The notes: generated from the letters alone by a model not told the origin. 64,000 nt of DNA from Stictocephala bisonia (GCA_035578905.1 JAQJVL010000197.1:948243-1012242); one strand, 5' to 3'; numbered from the stretch's first letter, positions 49,985-63,950 are shown. Numbers and translations are program-made.

Positions 49985-50025
49985 ATTGTAGATAACACCT
50001 TGACGTGGTCGTTTCTGGAAGCTTT
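49985..50025 (-). repeat. Solo terminus related to MITE family 2
   Basis: GTAGATAACACCTTGACGTG GTCGTTTCTGG matches the right terminus of the element at 16010-16178 (AGATAGCACCTTGACTTGGT TGTCACCGG). I see no partner end nearby. Confidence 0.5.
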
Positions 50026-50131
50026 ATTTATTAGTAATGACACCGGTTGCTTAAGCCTACGAAATAAAATAACTACATTTAGTTTTATTATACATTATAG
50101 GGACAAACTGTTATCAGTCATACATTTATAG

Positions 50132-51455
50132 GCTATGCAAACAACCGAAATGAATACATTTAATTCAAACAAGATATTGTATACGACTGAAATTAGAATT
50201 ATTCGAAACTTATATTTATTGCTCTGTCAATTGACATACATTATTGATAGAACAATAAATTTATAAAAAATTAAGTAGATAATAAATCAAATTACATATT
50301 CCAGTTGTATGAGAAACATTATTAGGAAAACGATTAACTAGCTAGTTTAACGTTAAAGTCTTATAAAAATACATATTAGATCAATTCAATTAAGGAATAT
50401 ATTATTATTATGTCCACAAAATACTTAAAACATGTGTTTAAAAAGAGTTTATTTTAAAAATAAACTACAAAAATCACGGAAATTACTAAATATAAGACGG
50501 ATAGAATTTTAACAAAATGTACATTTTTTTTATTCTATGTTATACAATATTTCAATTAGCAAATTATATTAATATGTATTGTACACTGTAATAAATATTG
50601 TGATCTAATCTTTGGTGGAACATTTTGGGTATGATTGCTGATAGCAATTTATTCATCCTAATTATGATTTAAAATATTCTGATATTATAAAATGGTTGAC
50701 TAGATTGTTTTTTTGACAATTATTTTTCATTCCCGAAACAATGTGCAAGAGAAATAAACGTCCAAAAGTTTTAGCTGAGCTAGCACATTTTGTAATTATA
50801 ATAGTCATCACCGTTCAAATATGTATAGTTTAATAACAGAAGGTAAAAGTGGGCTATGGCTGCAATATGGGTTATGATGATTCTGATCAGCTAGCTGGCA
50901 CATTCAGGCAGAGAACATATCAACGACCACAAATAGTTTTCTTGTTTTTAGTCAACATGATAAGCCATTACATCCTTTTTTGACCTACTAATTTTGCACA
51001 CTTATACATTTTTGACGGTACCTACGAACAGTACAGAATTAGGGCTAGCATTAAACTGAAATTAAAATGATTATTAACTGTATTTAACGCAAAGTAATTT
51101 TAAGTTTTCATATATAGCGAAGGTTGTTATATGTAACAATACGGGCTGCCAATTGTAACTGCCCTAGTCTATAACAGAATAGTTAATTTTTTATTTTGAT
51201 GCCTCGAAAAATACTCAATTCAAATTTTATTCCAGTCAAAAAGTTAATAATTACAAAGAAAGGAAATAAGCCTATAAAAACAGCTGTGATTACCTCTTCA
51301 CCATACAAGTAACAGTTTGAGAAAGGTAAAGAATATAAATAAAAAGAAGGTAAGAAATAAAAAAAGACTCAAAGGGGCTAAACCTGAAATAAGAAGAAGT
51401 ATGAAAAAGGGAATATTAAAATGAAAATCATCATTGAAACAAAAGCTAGACTAGC
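50132..51455. other. AT-rich noncoding stretch
   Basis: Nothing supportable. Confidence 0.5.
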
Positions 51456-51458
51456 TTT

Positions 51459-51596
51459 GCTGGCGTGGTGGCTCAGCGGCTGAGGCTTCGGACTGTGCAA
51501 GCTTCGAATCACCACTGAGCCAACGCTCGGTAATTCACTAGTTGAATAAAGTTCACGCACAGGCTTGTAAGCCCATGTGAACTGGCGAGTGAAGCT
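51459..51596 (+). mobile_element. tRNA-derived SINE, family A, copy 2
   Basis: GGCGTGGTGGCTCAGCGGCT (A box), then TTCGAATCACCACTGAGCC with a small deletion around the B box relative to the 15.7-kb copy. The body AATAAAGTTCACGCACAGGC and end GAACTGGCGAGTGAAG follow. The same tRNA-unrelated body as copy 1, but without the long poly(A). AGCTTT occurs at both borders and could be a short target duplication. Confidence 0.9.
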
Positions 51597-51609
51597 TTAT
51601 TTTATAACA

Positions 51610-53280
51610 ATAAACAACAATAATCAATATACCTGAAACCAATGACTTCCGAGAACTCAAATTAAAACCAATCTATTGATGCAGGGTATTCTGTACTAGA
51701 AATTTCTACTGGTCTTCAAGATCCGGAAGATATTGGTGCGGCTTTTATTTTTTGTGTTGGCATTTATACCAAAGACACGTTAATAAAATTATACCAGGGA
51801 CTCTCTATGGTTCAATTGCTTAGTTTGTCAAATATGGACATATAATGCACTTGCTGGCTACGAAATGGAACATAACATATACTGCTGTTATAATAAAAAG
51901 AAAACAAAAAATTTAGTCCTAAAATATTAAGAAGACTATTAGGTTATGTTTTTTTTTCGTCGAATAAATGTTCAAAACTTTTAAAAATATATTTGTGTAG
52001 GTTTAAATGAGGTTTTGTGAAAATATCTTCTTATATATTTGTTTATAACCTCTTATATTTCGTTTACAAACATTTAGCCTATAATACCAACTTTTCCTAA
52101 TCGTATAAGTTTGATAGTGAATATTATTTTGTTATATTGTATTGTTTTTAATTAATGCAGTAACAGAGTCGAATAAAACTCACTAAATATATTAAAAGGC
52201 ATTTTAAATAGATATTAATGTGGAAAAGTGAACAATAGCCAGTTGATTGAGAGTGAATGGGTTCTGGTTACCAGGGAGACCAATTTACTGGACAATAAGT
52301 GAATTGATGAGGCGTGTCCTCACGGTGGCTTTTTAGCTTGGTACAGCTTCTTTAGGTATTATTGAAAGTCATATTTTTAAGGTATGAATTGTGGTGGTTA
52401 CACTTTAGGAACGGTGCAGAGTAGAACAACTAAGTAAATTTCTTAACGCGCTATACAATTTTATTTTACTATAGTACAGGGACTCTATTCTATAAACATA
52501 AAATATGTTAAAATATAGTATAATTTAAAATCAATTATTGATAACCTTTCCCATTTTGATCCAGTTTATATCGTTAAGTAGTCACATTGAGTGTAGTGGG
52601 TGGTGGATAGTGAGTGAGTTATATATTGCTAACAACGCCTACAATTGCTGACAAAGCTAACACAACACTACTTGTAACACTTTATGTTCAAATAATCTAA
52701 ATTAGAGTCGTTTCGATATATTGCCTGAGTAAATGAATAATTTAAAATGCATATATTACTATAAATGGTACTTTTGTCAAATGGTATAAATTTGTATATA
52801 AATGGTACTTTTGACAAAAACATTACTGTTAAAATAATGTAAACATGATAATACTCCTAAACATTCATAGTACAATATCAATTAGTTACTAACCTCATAA
52901 CATTATATCTAACTCACGAATGTGTTGTTAAACAAATGTAAAAATAAATAACAATATAAATAGGTATTTTAAGTGAAGTTCTCATGCCAAGCAAAATAAT
53001 AATATTTATTTGCTTAACAAAATGTAAAAAAACTAAACAATTGCTTCTAACCTATTTTTCCGTAAGAAAAAATAATAATAATGATATAGTTTATTTTTCC
53101 CAAATAAAATACCTAAATTAATTTGAGACTATTTATAAATTATTTATTATTATGTATTTATATTATGCTAATTAAAAAACTATATTTATAAATACCCAAA
53201 CAAATACAAACGTACTTTAATAAAACAACTTAAGTTTATTTTAATATACAATTATATTACCATACCATCAATAATATCTC
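51610..53280. other. AT-rich noncoding stretch
   Basis: No supportable gene. A tandem of AAATGGTACTTTTG occurs at about 52766-52816. Confidence 0.45.
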
Positions 53281-53282
53281 TA

Positions 53283-53929
53283 AAACTTGATTTTGATTAT
53301 TATATAAAATCAACGCATACAAACGGATTCATCACCAATAATTCATATCGTCCTCCAGCTCAAAAAAGAGCTGCATTCCATAGTTTGATTTATATATTAC
53401 TGAACACAGCCTTAAATTAAGAAAATTTCAAAAAAAGAAATTTCATATATCAAAAATATTGCTTTTACAACGGTTACGAACCTACATTAGTTGATAACAT
53501 GTTAAATAAATCTACAAAGAAAAAAAATCAAGAACAACATTATTAGAAATAAAAGAAAAAGAAGAAAATTACTGGGCAAGTTTTACCTTTAATAAACAAT
53601 TATCAAAAACCATTCAACATTCCTTCAAGAAAAATGGAAATATAATCCCTTCATTCAAAACTAGAAGCAAATTAAAAAACAAACTAAATAATCTTAAAGA
53701 CCAAATTAAAAATGAAAATCTATCTGGCATTTATGAAATTAATTGTCACAATTGTGAAGAAAAGTACATAAGACAAACAAAGGGAAATTTTAAAATAAGA
53801 TTTAAAGATCATTATTCACATATTAAATTTAATAGGGAAGAAAAATCAGCAGTTGCTAAATATTGCTTAGCAACAAATCATAACATCAGGAAAGAAAATT
53901 CAAAAATAATAAAATATTTTTTTCTTTGA
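53283..53929 (+). pseudogene. Penelope-like element, 3' RT edge and GIY-YIG endonuclease
   Basis: Pieces in order match the end of a Penelope-like polyprotein. LDFDYYIKSTHTNGFITNNS, YRPPAQKRAAFHSLIYILLN (about 53283-53400) is the end of the reverse-transcriptase part, typically 'RKPTHTD..I...S.HP..HK.AAF.S.I.RLL'. After stops and frame changes comes NGYEPTLVDNML. Then a clean 119-codon frame (53570-53929) carries LSGIYEINCHNCEEKYIRQT and KFNREEKSAVAKYCLATNHN. That contains GIY at 53726 and YI(R) at 53765, with Cys-x2-Cys between them, the arrangement of the Penelope GIY-YIG nuclease. The usual Gly of YIG is Arg, and several frames are broken, so it is inactive. Confidence 0.9.
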
Positions 53930-54224
53930 TACAGTTAAATGCCTGGGAAACCTAACAAAAGCAATTCATCTTTAATAAATATTAAAACTGGGCCTATTAA
54001 AAAAAATACTTTATTATCATCATATTTTCTAAATAATTATACAATCTAATATATATATATATATATACTGTATACTATTAATAATTTACCATATACTTAT
54101 TCTTTTATTCTTTTAAATATTTACATATGTTTTTCCATCTAGCAACCTGCCTTACTTATTCTGTTTTTGCTGGCCAATCTCTCCGTAAAAGAACGCAGGG
54201 CACCCTAAATTATTTTGACACTGA

Positions 54225-54440
<216 letters not shown>

Positions 54441-56030
54441 TGCTAAAAAATATACGGTTCTAATATTGTAGACTTTTCTTAAAAATTTATACTATTAAAC
54501 TGTAATTTTCTGTAAGTAAATTTTCATGTGATCTTATTATTTGACTCCTGAGCCCTGCTTGTAAGAACGGTATTGAAACAGTTAACAATTCAATTAGTTC
54601 AGTTTCTGAACAGTGGGTAGACAATAAATCAGGGTGACAAATAGACCATTGTGTATTACATGACGCTGCTTCCACTTTGCACCATAACTGTAACACTTTG
54701 TATTTAAATTTTAGTTTAGAAGAAAAGTATATGCATACTAAGTGAAATTTTATTTACTTCACCTAGGCCTCTTTTAAATAACTCGTTACCTTATATTGAA
54801 ATTTAGAGATATCATACTTTTTTTATTAATTGGTTAGCACCAAATTAAAATAATTTTGTGGCTTGTTCACATATACCTTAAGTATTCTACCTAAAGTGGA
54901 TAAGTCGTCCAAATTATTTAAACAAACACAATTGTATATAGTTAAAGTAAATACTTTAAGAAGATAGAAAAAAATTAAGTATAAAAAAAATTAGAGGTTT
55001 TAGAAACATGTTATCTCATTGACACTAAATGAAAAATAAAGAATAACTTCTCTGGTGTATTTATAAATATCGCATGATTTATTGTTTTCGTGTGATTATT
55101 TATAAACTATACATTATATTAGGTTTTATATTTTCACGTGCCTTAGAGTTGAAAGGGGATTACTGAAAATATTGTAATCTTTTGTGTATTCCAATATTTT
55201 ATACATGTTTTACGATAATGCATTATATAAAACATGTAACGGAAAAATAGTAAAAGAACAACAACAGCAAAATTTAAAGTACAAATTATATTGTCTAATT
55301 TGTCAATTTATTTCAATGTTTATTGTGAATAACACTATAAAGGTAAACCGAATATAGACAAAGAATAAAATATATTCTTTTAGTTTACAGTTTACTTGAA
55401 CATTTTTTCAATTTCATTTTTCTTTTAACATTTTGTGGTGGTTATAAATAATTCTCTCAATAGTATAATTTATTCTATTAAGTATTTTTTAGTTTTAATT
55501 TAGTCCCAAATTATCTAAAACATTTTCATTTACTTTTGTTTATATTTGTTAATTTTTATAAATATATGAAATTCAGATGACATTTGTAACTAACATATGG
55601 TCTTACTATTGAAAAATTAAACAAATAAAGTTGACACAATTTGCATTTTATACGTTTTCATATAATTCACTATGAATTGATAAAAAGGACAAATAATACT
55701 TTAAAGTACAGTGATACTTTTTTCGTGTGTTTTCTATATATGATAAAATTTCAAAATTTTAAATGAAAAATATAAATGTTTGTATGCCACTAACTTGTTA
55801 GCTGAATATAAATTACACTTTTATACGAAATAGTTTACTTTTTAAATAATTACGTAAGATAAGAAGTCCAATAGGATTTAATGTAGATAACAATCCAATA
55901 AATGAATTTAAAACGTTATCTAAAACCCAGTTTATGTTGTAATAATCTACTAGTATATAAAATTATTTACTGTTAAACGAAACATTTTTTGAAAATTTGT
56001 TGTGGCTCATCACCGATATCAAACAAGGTG
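54441..56030. other. AT-rich noncoding stretch
   Basis: No supportable feature. Confidence 0.5.
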
Positions 56031-56037
56031 GGATTAA

Positions 56038-56168
56038 AAACGAGCGCAGATCACAGGCCCTCTTGAGCTTGTAATACCATTAGCTGAAGTACTTAGCGTG
56101 AACAAACTCCAGCCAAATTTAATTATAAATCTGTTTTAGAGTGGAACGATTCTGAACGTTGTTGATAA
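56038..56168 (+). repeat. Local duplication R4, unit 1
   Basis: Shares GCAGATCAC-GGCCCTCTTGA GCTTGTAAT, CCAAATTTAA and AGAGTG-AACGAT with 56568-56690, same orientation, about 530 bp apart. Confidence 0.8.
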
Positions 56169-56567
56169 AAATATACATGCACATGTTTTTAACTTTGAGT
56201 TTCATTTACGGGTTCAAACTTTTTGAAAATAGTTTCCTGACCTTAAAGGAGATAAACATTATTTTGAGTAAATAATTGTAATCGTAAAGAGGAAAAACAT
56301 ATATATTTAGTATTTACTTCCTGCTTGATTAGTTAAATGTATTTTCCTTAATATATTCATTACTAAAAGTATATTTTTTTTAAAAAAGTGGCTATCCAAA
56401 TTAATTGTACTTAACTAAGCACGTACTGAACTATCAACTATGTACTTAAAACTAAGCACGTAATCTATATATTAACTCAACATATATATATATAAATCAA
56501 ACTATAAATTGTTATATTGTTACTTAAAGGATTAAAAAAGAATAATAATAAAACGGTGATGGCGATA

Positions 56568-56690
56568 TTTGACGCAGATCACCGGCCCTCTTGAGCTTGT
56601 AATGCTATTTTTTAAAAATATTTATCATGAAAAAACGCCACCCAAATTTAACTAAAAAATACGTTATAGAGTGCAACGATAACATTGAGC
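56568..56690 (+). repeat. Local duplication R4, unit 2
   Basis: Second copy of R4. The GCAGATCACCGGCCCTCTTG core is the best conserved part. Confidence 0.8.
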
Positions 56691-59600
56691 CATGTAAAGT
56701 GAATGAGCATTTATTTTGTTTAACTCTAGAGACTCTTTTGTGGATTTGTATATATTTATAGTTGTTAGTGTGGTTTAATGAGGATAAATCTTTATTTATT
56801 ATCAGCATTTGAAGTGTTCATCATATATACATGTTAAATATTATTTTTCAAAAGAAATTTTCCAAAAATATTACATTTGACCAATTGAACAATTTCGCAT
56901 ATTTGTTGCTTTTCAAATTCCTGGTTAGTTTTTGTACAAAAAATATACAATTTATTTAGTTTGAAGTTTTTATTTTTGCTTATTTTACAAAATAAGGTGT
57001 ACGTATGCATAATATGACAAAATCAAACCCAATGAGCTACATAATATCGTTTAAAATGACACCTCATACACAACTTTTGGTCAATAAATAACGAAAACAT
57101 ATCGATTCGCAAAAAACACTGTTCGTACGGGATCAGAACCAACATGGCCGACAGCCTATACATACGCTTAAGTACATTTTATCATGACGTATCACACCTA
57201 TTTTTTCTCATTATTAAATGTACCGTAGTTTCACTAATGTGTTTGGTGAGGTTTAAGCTAGTCACATATCCTAGTTGAGCGCACATCTAGGATATTAGAC
57301 ATCGGATTACTGGTGCCGCACAGCTGCCAATACTGAATATTACCAGCTGATTACTAGCTTATACATTCAATGGATTAGTTCCTTAGTTATGCTAATGTCT
57401 TCCAGGTACAAAAAAAAAAAAAAAAGAGCTATTCAGACATAAAGGCATCTTAATTATTGATAGAAATTATTAAAAAATAATGTTTTTTAACTCTACATGT
57501 TATATTTTGTATGTAATCATTTTCACACATATTAACAAAAATTAATTTATCAAAGTTGTTATCACTCTGTACCAAATATAATGTTGAGAGTATGTCAAAT
57601 ATGAATGTATATAAAAATAATAATTTATAAAATTATTAAACTTATTATTTTAAATAATGTACTGATATATAACAATTACTATTCTTATACTTGCTGTGAA
57701 ATCTACATTTTTAGTAAAATACTTTTTAATACTTCTTATATAATATATTTTAATCTCTAAAATAATGATACATAATGTTTTATAACTTACAAATATAGTA
57801 TTTTTAATTACAACTAACTATCAAACACTTTTAAAAATCCATGGAACTATTAAGACAGTAAATATATTATGGTTAACTCTGAACGTTCAGGCCTTAAAAA
57901 TTGGAAACTAATTTTAAACTCTTTGAAGCATAAACGGTGAAATACATTAAACAAGGATGACCACAAAAAATTAAAGACATACCTTATTAAAGCTTTACAA
58001 ATCAAGATTATTCAAATAAAGATTGTCCCTATAATTTAATAATGTCTTGATTTGTAACTGAAAAGGTAACGATTCCTTCAAGTTATCCTTTAAAATAATA
58101 TTTTTTAAATGCCTTACATTGTTTTGGCATCATCTTATATTGTAATAAATGTATTTCCTGTGAAATACCTAATAAGTGCTGTTTTACGATAAATAATCTA
58201 TTTATAAATTAAATCTGAATGATAAATATTGTTCTTAACACAGTTATGTAGCTATTTGAAGATATAATTCCAAGTTTTTAACGTAAACTGTTGACTCAAA
58301 CACAATATTATATAAAAAATGTCCCATGGTTTACTTACCTTAGATATTTATGTTGTTTCATTACATCATCTGTCTTATGAATTGTTCAAGTTACTATTGA
58401 TTGGCTATTGTTAACTATCATATCAGCATCCCAATAACGGCGTAAAGAACACCAAGCAAAAGGACACGTGCATCTGCAGCTGTTAACGAGATTTAAAACG
58501 ATTTTTACTAGAAATGATCTTACGTCTTAGATATTATTGTATATAATTAATTTAGTCAAAATTTTCATAAACAACTAATTCTTTATAAGTAAAAGATTCA
58601 TTTTATGTCATGTACTTTATAAAATATCCACTTTCATAAAATTGTTTGTCATCTTAGTTGTAAAAGGTTAATTTGGAAGATTTTATGCAATGATTTCTCC
58701 ATTAACTATAATACATTAAAATTTTTAAGTCAGTATGAATATTTATTGTACACAATGTATGATAGTAATATGTAAATATTCTATGATTTTAAGAAAATAA
58801 ACTAATGTAACAGGTAACCTGTGTATAACTTTTAAGCATTATAATTTTGGTTAAACTAAAAACATCAATTTCCTTTAACACTAAAAAGAAAATATAACAA
58901 TTAGTTATTAAACTATGACATTATTTCACATTTTGTTTAATTTATTAGTATTTACTGTTTACCTTAACTAATTTCCAGTATCTTTATATAGTTCACCACA
59001 TAATAACAAAGCAGTGATAGTAAATAGGTAAACGGAGAGGTATAGTAAGGAATTAGCTAAGACTTTATTTATAAAGTCAAATAATGGTAAGAAAACAAAT
59101 AAAAACCTATATTTATCATAAAATTAATATCTGAAGGATCTTAATTGTATTTTCTGTATTGTTATAAGCGAACACTATGTACATTTGTAGCATAAAAACA
59201 AGGTTAGACAGTTTTCAACTCCCACTCTCTAAATGTATCACAGCCAACGTGTGTTGATGCTTTTACATCACAGCGACTGTTGTTCATTCTGAGTATAGTT
59301 TTTTTTTTCTCTTTTTTTTTGTACAAGCATTATATATTAATGTTCCAGTAGAAGTAGAAGTACAATTATTTGAATATAAACACTCTTTGAATATATACGT
59401 TTCTTTATAGGTTATGTATAAACCAAACTTATAAACACTATTTGTCTTAGTTATCGGTTGTTAGCGAGTCATAACAAAGCTTAAGTGAGTAAATGAGTAA
59501 TGAGTAAATGATTTATTTTCCAATATTTACAAATACATGAAGTAGTTAATAAGTATGCAATAGTTCAAATAGACCTTTTTTTTAACATTGGTATAAAATA

Positions 59601-61310
59601 GTGTCACTGTAAGAAAACAGATCGAAGCATAGATCATATAATAATATATATCTTAAGTCATTTATTAAACTGTCAACAAAATATTGTAATTGGTACTTGA
59701 TTTAATTGTTCAATATTCAGAAATAGAAATGATAACATAATGTGTACAGTTTCAATGTTAAGGGAGGCATGCTTTTGACTTTAGTTAACTGCAATTTGTG
59801 AGTAAACCTTTTCAGAAGACACAATTTTGCATTGCACGTCTGATAACAATCTTTATTTACTGACATTTGATCATGTTATGAAGAAAGAATATGTCATGAA
59901 AGTTCCACCTCAGTATGGATTTATTGCAATGCACTATAATTTTTTTCTTAACATTGATGCATACGATTAAGTCCAAGAAAGATCTATTACAAAATATTGT
60001 AATATCTTCTAAGAATCAAGAAAATGTTACTGACCAACAATATATAAAACACGATATATTTGTAATCAAAATTTAAAAAATTTTTTATTGTTAGCAGAAA
60101 GGAAGGTTTCATTTAAAATTTTTATACTTTATTCATTACATAAATGGTCTTATAAATATTGAATGTCACACTCAAACAAATAGTGAAGGTATTTTGTTTG
60201 CACGTGAAACAGCTATGATTGGCATAGTATATGATGATTTTCCTATACTATGCCAAAGTGGATCAAAAGACGCTTGGTTTGAATAATATTAAGAGACAGT
60301 GAAAAAATTATAATTAAAACCTAGTTAATTATTTATAAAATTGGACCACTAGATAGAATGTGAAGAAGAAAATTAAACCAAAGCTTAGGCATTAAAAAAT
60401 TTTTTTTCTCGTTCTAACTGTAATAACTCAGTGCATCTAGGTTACAGTAATTACTATAAAGAATTTTTTGTGATATGATTCTTTAGTTCCCGAGATCTTG
60501 CATTATATACTACAAATATCAGAACTAAGAACGTCACTTCTTATTTTTCATATTTCGAAGAGTAAACTTAAAATTAAAATTTATTTTCATGTAGTAAGTT
60601 TACATTTTCAAACTCCATAATTGATAAAGGTTGGTAAAAAATATGCTTTTTAGTAATGGTTACATAACCTGAAAGAGTTAAACAACAAAATATGTTAATG
60701 TTTACTGTAGTTGAAATGAATTGAAATACTTTTATGCATATATTTGCGACGTTCACTTGGGAGCAAGATAGTTACCATGAGGGTATTTAGTCCTGAAGAC
60801 AGTCACAACTTAGAAGTAGGTGAATAGAATACTGACTTCACTAATGGCTAATGTGGTTATCTGACTATTCCTAGTTGCATTATATTACATAACTTTTAGT
60901 CTAATAGTAATATGTAGCCTTAATATTTTATAACTAAGTAACAACTACCATTCTACATAAACGCACATATGTAAACTGATGTAGAATGATATGTGTTTTT
61001 TTTTTAACTTTTTCAATTATAAATTGATATGTACAAATTTAATTTTTGTACAAAGTTTTGTTAAATTTAGTGTAAAAATCTTGACTTTTGACCATGCACC
61101 ATGTTATCTGTTTTGTGACAGTAAAAATCTTGAATCTTGATTATAGGGCCAGAACCTTGTCAGTTCCTCCCTTACTTACCCCAAAACCTCAAGGACAAAT
61201 GTAGTAATTGTTACTAAAGTTTTATTATGATGTAAAGTAGTTGTAAACCATTTATAACTAACACTGAAGTGTTCGCTGTGGCCACAAGAAAGCTACCTCC
61301 ATTTTCTTTT
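56691..61310. other. AT-rich noncoding stretch
   Basis: A balanced patch at 57120-57400 is followed by an A17 run at 57409-57425 and could be an old retroposed sequence, but no head or body is recognisable. A T-rich tract is at 59301-59320. No gene is supportable. Confidence 0.4.
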
Positions 61311-61324
61311 TCTCTGTGGTAAGA

Positions 61325-61400
61325 TTAAATTCACGTACAGTTGTATTTACCAACCCTCCCACCCATACAAGTACAGTGGCATGGGTACTTGTATGCATGG
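61325..61400 (-). repeat. 36-bp minisatellite, ~2 units
   Basis: TTCACGTACAGTTGTATTTA CCAACCCTCCCACCCATACA AGTACAGTGG represents two degraded units in C-rich orientation. Followed by a duplicated GGGTACTT(G)TATGCAT. Confidence 0.7.
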
Positions 61401-61426
61401 GTACTTTTATACCGATAAGTAAAAAA

Positions 61427-61458
61427 CGGGGGCTACACGTGTATGCATGTAGCCCCCG
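61427..61458. repeat. Perfect 11-bp hairpin
   Basis: CGGGGGCTACA and TGTAGCCCCCG pair around a 10-base loop. No T-run follows, and no gene is adjacent. Confidence 0.85.
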
Positions 61459-61504
61459 GGTTCATAATTTTTATTTACAGTGTTTGTTTCAACAAAACAG
61501 ATAA

Positions 61505-62955
61505 AAAAACAGCTGAGTTATGCTGTAAAACGTAAAACAATGTTTTACCGCATTAACCAAAGGCTACTGCGGTTTTAAATGTGTGTGAACTTTGAACAGC
61601 TGATTTCATGTCAGTCTGCTATGTCTTATGAACATCAACGAAATGATTTAATAATTATTTTACATCATATCAAGGTACAAAGGGATGTTACCTTTAATAT
61701 TTCTTCGACTTATAGGATACACAATTTAATATATAACGCTTTTTAAATAGAAAATACAACTATCATATTTAAATATGTTACTAAAATGAATATTTTAATA
61801 AAAAAATAGATGAGTATACGTTATAAGTATTATTTTAAATGATAATATATTATATAAATGAAGCATTAAAATGTTATTACAGAATTTGTAACTAACCTAA
61901 TACTGTACCTTTGACCTTACTTTAATACGAGACTGAAATTAATTACTTGTAATATGTTACAAATTTCTTTCCATTATAACACATTGAAATATTCCCAAAC
62001 TATTGTTTTTTATATTATTTATTTATTTTGTTTTTTGTTTTTTTTTTACTTCAGGGAAGAATTTAATTCCTATAATTAGGAGTATCGGAAATTCCTTAGC
62101 TAAACAATCAATGATGTACACTTTTTGTTCTTAAAAGTATCAGCGTTGTGGTACATGGTTCTGTACAGGAAAGTAAATACATAGAAATACTACACAAGCT
62201 TCAAACAATTACACTGGTTGATTAGATAACTAACTAGGAGATCGGTTTAACTCAATTAAATATTAAAAGTGTGGTAGACCATCGTTAATTCAATGGAGAC
62301 TCAATTCTAGAAACCTTATTATAAACTCCAGAGACATGTGTATTTAAAATCACAATCTTTTACCTTGTTATTGATGTAACAAGCTGACAAATAAAAGGGT
62401 CTAATGCCACGTGATACACCATTCCTTAATAAATACGTTATAGTAAAACCTTTCTTAAAAATCCATGTCACTATATAATATATTAATACATAATTTTCTA
62501 GGTTAATGAGGCAGTTAAGAAATAAGGAACAAAAATGATGTAAACGTCTTGTTAAAAATGATAAGCTGTCTTATAATGTCAAGTAAAGGTTCTAAGCTTA
62601 CGTGATAAGAATGTTTTAAATAAACGTATATTAAATGTTGTAAATAAATGTTTAACTGTTTGTGGTAAAAACGACCCTTTAAAAAGTGTTTCACTACTTG
62701 TTAGTTCATTATAATTGATTGTTTTGTTTAAAGCAAATTTATATTCAAGTTGAGGATGCTTACTTTTAGTTAAGAATATAACTTATCAATTATTATAAGA
62801 TTGTTATTGTAACATTTAAAAAGAAGTAAGCGAGACATTATTTATTTACAAGTATGTGAGAATATTTATTAGTAGATTTTTCTTTTGTTAGGAACTGTAC
62901 ACAATATATTACATATTGATTATTAAATGAAATATATACGACACAATATAATTAC
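61505..62955. other. AT-rich noncoding stretch
   Basis: Nothing supportable. Confidence 0.5.
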
Positions 62956-63034
62956 TGTTTGTTAAAATCATATAAAAAAAATACAAATTATTCAATTACC
63001 TGTTTCTTTTTCTGGTTACTTTGTCTGCTTTTAG

Positions 63035-63171
63035 GTAATATTCCCTTTCAAGACGGTATTCCTCACAAATTAACTTTTCAAACTTATCTTACAAATGTTT
63101 CAGTATTAAAACAATATATGATGATAAAATATGGTAATTCTCATGGCAATAAAAAACACAAAACACATTGA
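63035..63171 (+). CDS. Possible terminal exon, unidentified
   Basis: A strong pyrimidine tract TTTCTTTTTCTGGTTACTTT GTCTGCTTTTAG ends at 63034, a good acceptor. The frame that follows (NIPFQDGIPHKLTFQTYLTN, VSVLKQYMMIKYGNSHGNKK, HKTH) ends at TGA 63169-63171. It is short, with no recognised domain. The polypyrimidine/AG context is the main support; upstream exons are not seen in this window. Confidence 0.35.
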
Positions 63172-63717
63172 ATTAGATAAAAATAAATTAGATTATCAAA
63201 ATGCTACGTGTAATTATCTCTATTTTTAACACTTCTAACATAATATTCAAAAGTAACTGATTTAAGATAAGTTAATAAAACAGTTCTTGCTCCGTTCCTT
63301 ATTTTTCATACTGTATTGTTACTGATTTACAAGCAATTTCAATCTCCAACTTCTAAAATATATCGTAATTTGTGCTATATAACTGTGATATCATGCATGT
63401 AATACGTAAATATAGATTTTAAGTCAAATATGTAACTATATGCGAGTAATATGTAAATTGTAAAATATTTTAACATTCAGATGTATTTCCTAAGTAAAAG
63501 ATAAATGTAGTTTTATATAAGTAAAATTTTTACGTTGAAAAAATTAATTAGTGAATGAAAAATAAACTTTTTTGTAGTGGTACAATATTTACTCTCTTCC
63601 CCATGACTACGTAATATAAAACAATAACAACTAACATATCCAAGTCATATCAAACACTGAAAAAATTATGTATGCACATAAAATAAAAATCCATTGTTTT
63701 AAAAGGTGACACTTTTT

Positions 63718-63950
63718 TTATTTTGTCCAAAAATAATTAGCAATAAGTGCCATTAACGTCGTAATGCCAATTGTAAAAAGTGTTTGAATTCCACAAAAAT
63801 CTTCCCAATGAGACCTAAGCCATTTATCTCCAGCACACATTGAAGGATTTGTACTGATCCTCCCATTGAATGTATAGAGTGAACTCTGTGATTTGTCACA
63901 GAGAACTGTTGAGTCCATGGTGGAAATGATAGATACTCGTTGAGTCTCTC
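63718..63950 (-). CDS. Possible terminal exon of a membrane-anchored protein
   Basis: Minus-strand frame from about 63950 (acceptor-like TCAATAAATGTGAG) to a TAA at 63718. It reads ETQRVSIISTMDSTVLCDKS, QSSLYTFNGRISTNPSMCAG, DKWLRSHWEDFCG, then a hydrophobic run IQTLFTIGITTLMALIANYF and WTK. Three Cys residues before a carboxyl-terminal hydrophobic segment suggest the last exon of a protein held by a single membrane span or GPI signal. AATAAA overlaps the stop region (AAAATAAAAAAAG). An ATG at 63918 allows a 66-residue stand-alone reading. No family recognised, but composition is clearly unlike background. Confidence 0.42.

Noticed and set aside
61427..61458. Rho-independent terminator
   Set aside because: Perfect GC-rich hairpin, but no T-run and a eukaryotic context.
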